Of a stretch of 64,000 nt of DNA, positions 58,277 through 64,000 are shown piece after piece. Within the stretch, counting starts at the first letter, position 1. Each line of letters opens with the position of its first letter. The notes under the pieces were generated by a model. The model searched no databases. It saw only the letters and a program-made list of their open reading frames with translations, and was not told the origin of the DNA. Position numbers and translations under genes: made by a program. This DNA comes from Lysobacter sp. BMK333-48F3 (lineage in GTDB: Bacteria; Pseudomonadota; Gammaproteobacteria; Xanthomonadales; Xanthomonadaceae), in contig NZ_JAIHOO010000001.1 in NCBI RefSeq assembly GCF_019733395.1, positions 3,348,501 to 3,412,500 on the forward strand, in the 5' to 3' direction.

Positions 58277-58528
58277 TCAGGCCCTGGTCGCCAGAAGCTC
58301 GCGACAGGCTTCGAGAATATCGGCAACGCAGGATCCAGCCGTGATGCCGACCTGCTCATGGCCGTACTGCTCGTGGCCGAGCAGGAGAAAGGCAGCGAGC
58401 GTCTCCGGAAATCCGAGCTTTTCGCCGATGGCGGCGATCAGGCCGCAGCCGAGGTTGGGGTCTATCGTTCCCGCCAAGATACGGCTCGCAACACGATGGG
58501 CATCCTCGATCGACTCGAAATTCTGCAT
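58277..58528 (-). CDS. Hypothetical small cytoplasmic protein
   Basis: 83 residues after AGGAAG. All-helical look (ESIEDAHRVASRILAG, GCGLIAAIGEKLGF, FLLLGHEQYGHEQVG, CVADILEACRELLA) with three cysteines. No signal peptide. No family was recognised. It lies 26 bp after a lipoprotein gene and is probably co-transcribed with it. Confidence 0.55.
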   Translation of the reverse strand: MQNFESIEDAHRVASRILAGTIDPNLGCGLIAAIGEKLGFPETLAAFLLLGHEQYGHEQVGITAGSCVADILEACRELLATRA

Positions 58529-58554
58529 GGCGCTTCCTGTGGCCGATGTTCGAA

Positions 58555-59115
58555 CTAGGCTCGGGCCGCAAAGGGCTTCGGATTGAATGCACGGCCTGGC
58601 GGCCGCCTGGGCGGCAAGCAGTCGTGGCCGCGACTGACGATTTTGCCCGCCAGTTGATAGCACTCGAACAGCTGATGGCCGTTGCTGTGGCCGGCATGGA
58701 CCAGGAAGGACGTGGCGCCGTCGCGTTGGGCTTGGTGGACCCGGCGGGGAGCGCCGGGCAGTCGGCCCAGGCGGGTCGCGGCGACCGGTCCGTCTGCGAT
58801 AGGGCGGGTAATGAGGTAGATGTGGCCTTCGTTGCTCGACAGATGCGCCAGTCCGGTAAAGACGAAGACGCCTTCCGGGTTTTCGACGATGCCATGGACG
58901 TTCTCGTTCAGCACCGTCTCCAAGTCGCCGTCGGCGTCCTGGAATACGAGCTTGCCGATCCATTCCCCGGCATCGGTTCCCGAGAGGCGGCCGCCGAACG
59001 CCTCAAGCGTGTGGTCCGCGACCACGACCCGATGCGGACGTTCCGGCACGGGCGCGGATTGCTCGGCGGAGCAGCCGCTAAGAAACAGGACCGCTATCAG
59101 CGGTAACGAACGCAT
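58555..59115 (-). CDS. Hypothetical lipoprotein
   Basis: 186 residues. The signal ends FLSGC (Cys15). The mature part looks like a small propeller- or beta-type domain (VLNENVHGIVENPEGVFVFTGLAHLSSNEGHIYLITR). A His-containing segment (FLVHAGHSNGHQLFECYQL) and a Pro/Arg-rich C-terminus follow. No family was recognised. Confidence 0.6.
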   Translation of the reverse strand: MRSLPLIAVLFLSGCSAEQSAPVPERPHRVVVADHTLEAFGGRLSGTDAGEWIGKLVFQDADGDLETVLNENVHGIVENPEGVFVFTGLAHLSSNEGHIYLITRPIADGPVAATRLGRLPGAPRRVHQAQRDGATSFLVHAGHSNGHQLFECYQLAGKIVSRGHDCLPPRRPPGRAFNPKPFAARA

Positions 59116-59178
59116 GGCCGGACTCCTGTCGCTGAAGTGGTGTGTCGAACGCGCCGATTCGGAACGCTCCTCGCAGGG

Positions 59179-59427
59179 CTACTCGTTGGGAGCGGATGCC
59201 GTAGACCTGTTCCTGCTGGCGGTCGCATACAGGCGGATGCCGATGACGATCAGCGCCTGGACCAGCAGGCCCGCCAGCCACCATTGCGGCCAGAGGAACC
59301 CTATGGCCAGCGACGCGGCGCATAGGACGGATACCAGCACTTTGGCCGTGAGACTCGCGCGGGCGGCGATCACGAACCAGCCCGTCGAAGCCAAAGCCGC
59401 CAAGGTGGCGATGAGTGCGTAAGGCAT
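59179..59427 (-). CDS. Small inner-membrane protein
   Basis: 82 residues with three hydrophobic segments (about 2-22, 27-47, 50-68) and a short polar tail. The start choice is uncertain, as no clear ribosome binding site is seen. No family was recognised. Confidence 0.5.
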   Translation of the reverse strand: MPYALIATLAALASTGWFVIAARASLTAKVLVSVLCAASLAIGFLWPQWWLAGLLVQALIVIGIRLYATASRNRSTASAPNE

Positions 59428-59510
59428 GGCAAGGCTCGGTTCGTCGAGAAGTATCGGCTGCGGCCTGGCACAGGGCAAAAGCGAATGCCGGGACGCCGTC
59501 GGATGGATGG

Positions 59511-59795
59511 TCAAGCGTCATCGGAGCCGCTTTGCGCAATGGCGACCCTGATGCTCTCTCGCAGATGTTGGTGATGCCAGGTGCTTGGGCCGCGCGCATG
59601 GCCGGTGATGCGAACGGCGCTATGGATCGGGTCTTCCCAGGCGACCACGACCTCCACGGAGATCTGTTCGCCAGCGAGGTCCACCGACCATTCCAGGGCC
59701 GGACCGCCTGCGAGGGCCGCCAGTTCCTGCGCCGGCAGTTGCCGGACCGCTTCCAGCTTTCCTGCGAGCATGGAGTATGCGTCTGTCGTTTGCAT
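59511..59795 (-). CDS. Hypothetical small cytoplasmic protein
   Basis: 94 residues. N-terminal helix (AYSMLAGKLEAVRQLPAQELAALAG), then beta strands (ALEWSVDLAGEQISVEVVVAWED) and AVRITGHARG. The layout resembles small immunity-type or regulatory proteins, but no family was recognised. An alternative TTG start lies 11 codons upstream. Confidence 0.5.
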   Translation of the reverse strand: MQTTDAYSMLAGKLEAVRQLPAQELAALAGGPALEWSVDLAGEQISVEVVVAWEDPIHSAVRITGHARGPSTWHHQHLRESIRVAIAQSGSDDA

Positions 59796-59877
59796 CTGAT
59801 CGGGTAGGTATCCAGTCCCAAGGCTCAATCAAGGCGATGAAGCGACTGCTGCGCGGTCGGTCGATGCGGCAGAGCCT

Positions 59878-60324
59878 TCAAGGCTGGCATGCGACGGTTA
59901 TCGACGCGATCTTCTCATCTCGAGCCGGTATCTGCAGCCAACAAGCCGCGTCCATGGCGTAGTACTCGTAGAAGCGTCCCGTCTCCCGGTCTGCGATGAG
60001 CGGTGGGCCATACAGGGCCCGCATCTTGTTGAAGGAATCTTCCGGACACAGACGCTTCGGAGTACACCCTCCCGAGCGTGCGGAGTGGAGCCCGGCCGCG
60101 ACGCCCTCGCTGAAGGACACGCGCAGGTTTGGGTAGTCGTAGTGAAGGTCGAGATAGCCTGATTCCTCAACCTTGCGCGCAGGTTTGCCCAGACGCGCGA
60201 TGACGGTGCGTGGGGTGTCTCCTATGGCGACGCCGCCGAGTGACAGCTCGCCCTCAGGGACGATCCCTTCTCCGGCAAAGGCCAGGGCAGGCAGGACCAG
60301 CAAGGCGCCGAGTGCTTTTTTCAT
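59878..60324 (-). CDS. Hypothetical secreted protein
   Basis: 148 residues after AGGGA. A signal peptide ends near AFA (about 17). The domain LSLGGVAIGDTPRTVIARLGKPARKVEESGYLDLHYDYPNLRVSFSEG has the look of the BLIP/OmlA-type fold (G-x-T-xx-x-V-x-x-x-L-G-x-P), which occurs in envelope proteins. Four cysteines follow. First gene of the small-protein run, 250 bp from the tRNA-Ala terminator. Confidence 0.6.
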   Translation of the reverse strand: MKKALGALLVLPALAFAGEGIVPEGELSLGGVAIGDTPRTVIARLGKPARKVEESGYLDLHYDYPNLRVSFSEGVAAGLHSARSGGCTPKRLCPEDSFNKMRALYGPPLIADRETGRFYEYYAMDAACWLQIPARDEKIASITVACQP

Positions 60325-60576
60325 GCCGTTGTCCCTGAGCCGACAGCGTGGTGTGCGGTACTGGCATAGACGTCTTCAGGTTGTCTCCGCCGTGGCTGAC
60401 GCGCACCGCATGGCATGGCGGCCTCCTGGCTGAGGTTCGGGCCCGGCGGTCGGTCGGATGCCGGCTGTCGTCGTAGCCCGTCGGATTGGCAGCCCGGCCG
60501 TAAGCGTACGGGGTTCCCGCACGTGATCGCTACTCGCGAAATCCCGGCACGGCGAAACCGGAAGGGCCGTCCGGGC

Positions 60577-60609
60577 AAAAAAAAACCGACGAAGAATCGT
60601 CGGCTTTTT
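60577..60609 (-). terminator. Terminator of tRNA-Ala
   Basis: A seven-bp stem (CCGACGA and complement) with an AGAA loop has T-runs on both sides, nine on the minus strand and five on the plus strand. It lies seven bases after the tRNA 3' end and could act in both directions. Confidence 0.9.
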
Positions 60610-60615
60610 AGGACT

Positions 60616-60691
<76 letters not shown>

Positions 60692-60731
60692 AAGTCAGGG
60701 CGAGAAGTTTAACGGGGCCGGACGCGTCGCG

Positions 60732-61835
60732 CTAGTCCCTGCCGCCGAGCAGGGGAGTCAGGGACGGTTCCAGGGCGGTGCGGCGCCAGCCGGACAGGGC
60801 GTCCGGCCAGACGCCGTGGTCGAGCAGGGCTTCGAGCCAGCGGCGCGAGGCGAGCACGCCGTCGGGCAGGCCGAGGGCGGCGCTGCAAGCGGCGACGGCC
60901 TCCTGCAACTGGCGCAGGCGCTGCTTGTCGCGGGTTTCGGCGACGCTGGCGTCGGGGGCCTGGTCTTCGTCGGCCAACGGTGTCGACAGTGCCTGCCAGA
61001 TCGCCTCGCCGAGCTTGCGCGGCGCCTTGGGATGGGCGTCGAGCAGGCGCTGCAGGGCGTCGCGGTCGGGCGGAGCCTGTTTGGCCAGGGTCGCGGCCAG
61101 TTCGTTGTCGAGGATCCAGCTGCGCGGCTTGTCGCTGTCGCGGGCGTAGCCGTCGCGCCAGCGCAGCAGGCGCAGCAGGCGGCGCTGCGCGGCGAGGTCG
61201 AAGAACTGGGCGCTGCGCATCGACAGGTGCGGCCAGCGCTCGGGCGCGTCGTTCTCGGCGTTGACCACGGTGCGCGCGGCGTCCTCGGCCAGCCACTCGC
61301 GGCGGCCGAGCTGGCCGAGCAGGCCGTCCAGGGCGTCGTGCATGGCGAACAGGTGGCGCACGTCGTCGGCGGCGTACTCCAGCTGCGAGGGCGACAGCGG
61401 GCGGCGCAGCCAGTCCGAGCGGGTCTCGCCCTTGGCCAGGGTCACGCCGGTCAGTTGTTCGACCAGCTTCTGGTAACCCAGGCCGCCGCCGATGCCGGCC
61501 AGGGCCGCGGCCTGCTGGGTGTCGAACAGCGGCTTGGGCACCACGCCGCAGGCGCGCTTGAACGCGACCAGGTCTTCGCTGGGGCTGTGGGCGATCTTGA
61601 GGATCGCGGTGTCGGCCAGGATCGGCGCCAGCGCCTCGGTGATGCCGGGGCGCAGCGGGTCGACCAGCAGGATCAGCGGTTCGTCTTCGCCGGCGCGCTC
61701 GATCGCGATCTGCACCAGGGCCAGTTGCGGCCAATAGGTGCGCTCGCGGATGAACTCGGTGTCCAGCCCGATACGGGCGGGCTTGGGGTCGAAGTGCGCC
61801 AGCAGCGCGTCGGGCGTGGTGATCCAGTGAGGCAT
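60732..61835 (-). CDS. rnd: Ribonuclease D
   Basis: 367 residues. A DEDD exonuclease domain carries IGLDTEFIRERTYWPQLALVQIA (acidic Exo I motif), LKIAHSPSEDLVAF (Exo II; the usual Asp-containing context) and YAADDVRHLF (Exo III, Tyr form). Two HRDC-type helical domains follow. The enzyme trims tRNA 3' ends; notably it lies next to the tRNA-Ala gene. Confidence 0.93.
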   Translation of the reverse strand: MPHWITTPDALLAHFDPKPARIGLDTEFIRERTYWPQLALVQIAIERAGEDEPLILLVDPLRPGITEALAPILADTAILKIAHSPSEDLVAFKRACGVVPKPLFDTQQAAALAGIGGGLGYQKLVEQLTGVTLAKGETRSDWLRRPLSPSQLEYAADDVRHLFAMHDALDGLLGQLGRREWLAEDAARTVVNAENDAPERWPHLSMRSAQFFDLAAQRRLLRLLRWRDGYARDSDKPRSWILDNELAATLAKQAPPDRDALQRLLDAHPKAPRKLGEAIWQALSTPLADEDQAPDASVAETRDKQRLRQLQEAVAACSAALGLPDGVLASRRWLEALLDHGVWPDALSGWRRTALEPSLTPLLGGRD

Positions 61836-61996
61836 GAGTCGTCGTTCGGGCGCGGCGGCCGTATCGGTGCCGGGGCGGGCGACAATAGCCTACTTTCCGC
61901 GCCGGGGCGCGAAGCGCGACCGACGGCACGCTCGGCGGGGCCGGCGCGGGCGCCGCGGCGGCGGGAACGCGGCCGTGGCGGCGCGGTCGAAGCGCT

Positions 61997-63865
61997 ATGC
62001 TGGGGCGGTCCCAGGTTGGCGAGGTCGTGGGTTTGCGCGCATTGGTGGGTTCGGGCATCGCGGTGTTGGCGCTGCTGGTCGGGTGCTCCGACCGGGACGG
62101 CAAGACGTCCGCGCCGCCGGCCGCGACCCGCGCGCCGATCATCACCGTCAGCGCCGATCAGGCGGTCTCGCCGGTGCCGGCCTGGCGCGCGCCGGCGGTC
62201 GCGGTCGATGCGGGCAATGCAGCTGCCCTGCGCAAGCGCGCCGACGCCGCGCTGGCCGCGCGCGACCTGTACGCCAGCGCCGATTCGGCGATTCCGATCT
62301 ATCTGGCCCTGCGCGGCTTCGCGCCGACCGACCGAGCGGTCGCCGCCGGCCTGGACCGGGCGGTGGCGCTGTTGCTGCTGGAAGGCGAAGCCGCGCTCAA
62401 GCGCATCGACGAGGAGCCGCTGGCGCTGCGCGAGGCGCACCAGGCCGCGGCGGTGGCGCGCGCGGTCGCGCCGGAGCACCGCAAGGTCGAGGCCTATCTG
62501 GAACGGCTGGACCGCGCCGACCAGGCCCAGGAGGCCAACCGCCTCGGCGAGGAGGCGCTCAACGCCGGGCGCATCGGCGAGACCGGCCAGGGCGGCGCGC
62601 TGACCCAGTTCCGCGAGGCCCTGGAACTGCGCCCCGGCGACGTGCGTGCGGCGCAGGGCATCGCCGCGGCCGAGAGCGCGCTGATCCGGCGCGCCGAGGT
62701 CGCCGCCGATCGCGACGACTACGCGCAGGCCGAGCGTTGGCTGGCCGCGGCGGCGCAGGTCCGGCCGAAGCTGGACACCGCGGCCGACGCCCAGGGCCGG
62801 ATCGCCGCGCAGCGCCTGGCCCGCATCGGCCACCTGCGCGACGCCGGCGTCGCCGCGCTGCCGCGTCCGGGCGGCATCGACGAGGCGCGCGGCCTGCTCG
62901 CGACCCTGTTGCGCATCGCCCCGGCCGGCGACCCGGCGGCGATCGAGCTGCGCGAGCGGATCGAGCTGGCGACCCATTACGGCCTGTTCCGCCCCGGCCA
63001 GGTGTTCACCGATGCGATGAACTTCGGCGGCCGCGGCCCGGCGATGGTGGTGATCCCGCACGGCGCGTTCCGGATGGGCGCCGACGCGGTCGAGTCCGGT
63101 TCCAGCGATGCCGAGCGGCCGCTGCGCACGATCCGTTTCGACCGCGGCCTGGCGATGTCGCGCTACGAGATCACCGTCGGCGAGTTTCGTCGCTTCATGA
63201 ATTCCACCAAGCACCGCGCCCGCGCCACCCGCCGCGGCTATTCCACCGCCTACGACGAGCGCAGCGGCAACCTGGTCCGGCGCGGCGGGGTCGACTGGCG
63301 TTCGGACTACGCCGGCCGGCCGGCAGCCGACAACATGCCGGTGGTGCACGTCAGCGCCAAGGACGCGGTGGCCTACACCGAGTGGCTGTCGGCGATCACC
63401 GGTCAGCGTTACCGGCTGCCGAGCGAGGCCGAGTTCGAATACGCCTTGCGCGCCGGCACCCAGGGCCGCTTTCCATGGGGCGACGGCTCGCCGCCGGCGC
63501 GCGCCGGCAACCTGACCGGTAGCCTCGACGCCTCGCCCAGCGGCCGCCATTGGCGCAACGCTTTCGACCGCTACAGCGACGGCGCCTGGGGGCCGACCCC
63601 GGTCGGCCGCTACGCGCCGAATGCATTCGGCCTTCACGACATGGCCGGCAATGTCAGCGAGTGGGTAGCCGACTGCTGGCACGACAATTACCGGCGCGCG
63701 CCCCGCGACGGCGCGGCCTGGTTCAATCCGGGCTGCCGCACGCGGGTGTTGCGCGGGCCGTCGTGGTCGAGCTCGCCGGCGCAGTCGCGCGCGGCCTGGC
63801 GCCAGGGCACCAGCGCCGACACCACCAACGGCCGCCTAGGGTTCCGGGTGGTGCGGGAGATTTGA
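61997..63865 (+). CDS. Lipoprotein with TPR-like region and SUMF1/FGE-like domain
   Basis: 622 residues. A lipoprotein signal ends LLVGC (Cys30 from this start). A GTG ten codons later, preceded by GAGG, may be the true start because TATGCT at this ATG could be a -10 box. A helical, TPR-like stretch (about 60-330) is followed by a SUMF1 domain (about 347-622: MVVIPHGAFRMG, MSRYEITVGEFRRFM, YRLPSEAEFEYALRAGT, DMAGNVSEWVADC, GRLGFRVVRE). The two active-site cysteines of formylglycine-generating enzymes are absent from the PSWSSSPAQSRAAWR stretch, so it is probably a binding or scaffold protein. Expected to be outer-membrane anchored. Confidence 0.82.
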   Translation: MLGRSQVGEVVGLRALVGSGIAVLALLVGCSDRDGKTSAPPAATRAPIITVSADQAVSPVPAWRAPAVAVDAGNAAALRKRADAALAARDLYASADSAIPIYLALRGFAPTDRAVAAGLDRAVALLLLEGEAALKRIDEEPLALREAHQAAAVARAVAPEHRKVEAYLERLDRADQAQEANRLGEEALNAGRIGETGQGGALTQFREALELRPGDVRAAQGIAAAESALIRRAEVAADRDDYAQAERWLAAAAQVRPKLDTAADAQGRIAAQRLARIGHLRDAGVAALPRPGGIDEARGLLATLLRIAPAGDPAAIELRERIELATHYGLFRPGQVFTDAMNFGGRGPAMVVIPHGAFRMGADAVESGSSDAERPLRTIRFDRGLAMSRYEITVGEFRRFMNSTKHRARATRRGYSTAYDERSGNLVRRGGVDWRSDYAGRPAADNMPVVHVSAKDAVAYTEWLSAITGQRYRLPSEAEFEYALRAGTQGRFPWGDGSPPARAGNLTGSLDASPSGRHWRNAFDRYSDGAWGPTPVGRYAPNAFGLHDMAGNVSEWVADCWHDNYRRAPRDGAAWFNPGCRTRVLRGPSWSSSPAQSRAAWRQGTSADTTNGRLGFRVVREI

Positions 63866-63993
63866 CCGGAGCGGGCCGCGCGGCATGATGGCGCGGCCAG
63901 CGTCGGCGATGGGGGCGGGCGGCGCGCGAGCGCGGCCCGGCCGGTCAGCAACGAAGCGGGCGAGGGCCCGCGCGCAGTTTCGGGAGTAGGCAG

Positions 63994-64000
63994 ATGCGGA
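63994..64000 (+). CDS. First codons of a gene running out of the window
   Basis: An ATG preceded by GGGAGTAGG at suitable spacing begins six bases before the window end. Nothing can be said about the product. Confidence 0.35.

Overview
The window is a high-GC, gammaproteobacterial chromosome segment that most resembles Xanthomonadaceae, probably Lysobacter or a close relative. The basis is the strong G/C bias at third codon positions, the protein sequences of core genes (xseA, ispG, murB, pyrD, parC, idi, rnd), a tRNA-Ala with a CGC anticodon, and the abundance of large secreted proteases and RHS proteins. No phage, integrase, insertion sequence, CRISPR array or rRNA operon is visible.

Layout. 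1-9.4 kb is mostly core: the end of an EAL-domain protein, a VWA-domain lipoprotein, an acetolactate-synthase-like/aldehyde dehydrogenase pair, xseA, ispG and a PAP2 phosphatase. 9.7-18.1 kb holds two tandem paralogous secreted subtilases (about 1100 aa each) with a short trimeric autotransporter adhesin between them. 18.3-29.4 kb is the main accessory region. It contains a Sec-exported RHS/YD-repeat shell ending in five fibronectin-III-like repeats, then a separate signal-peptide-bearing RHS tip with a candidate toxin domain and a lipoprotein of immunity type. A 574-bp, three-mismatch copy of the shell's FN3 tail follows, then a second tip with an HExxH toxin domain, two related OmpA-like lipoproteins, and several small orphan genes. 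The tips and orphan genes are clearly more A+T-rich than the shell.

29.5-44 kb returns to largely core content: a GAF-GGDEF protein, a pectin-acetylesterase-like secreted hydrolase with a coupled accessory protein, murB-EamA, pyrD, three paralogous 74-76-aa cysteine-rich secreted proteins, an ALDH7-type dehydrogenase, tRNA-Arg and parC. 44-52 kb has a glutaminyl cyclase and a four-gene RND efflux/two-component unit. 52-56.5 kb has rnk, tRNA-Leu, a secreted protein, idi, an acetyltransferase and a frameshifted VOC gene. 56.6-60.3 kb is a run of nine small, mostly exported proteins of unknown function, all on the minus strand, next to tRNA-Ala. The window ends with rnd, a SUMF1-domain lipoprotein lacking the catalytic cysteines, and the first codons of another gene.

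The most interesting observation is the RHS locus. The shell is split from its toxin-bearing tip exactly where other RHS proteins continue without a break. The near-identical FN3 tails flank the first tip/immunity cassette, so one homologous recombination event would replace tip 1 with tip 2 behind the shell.
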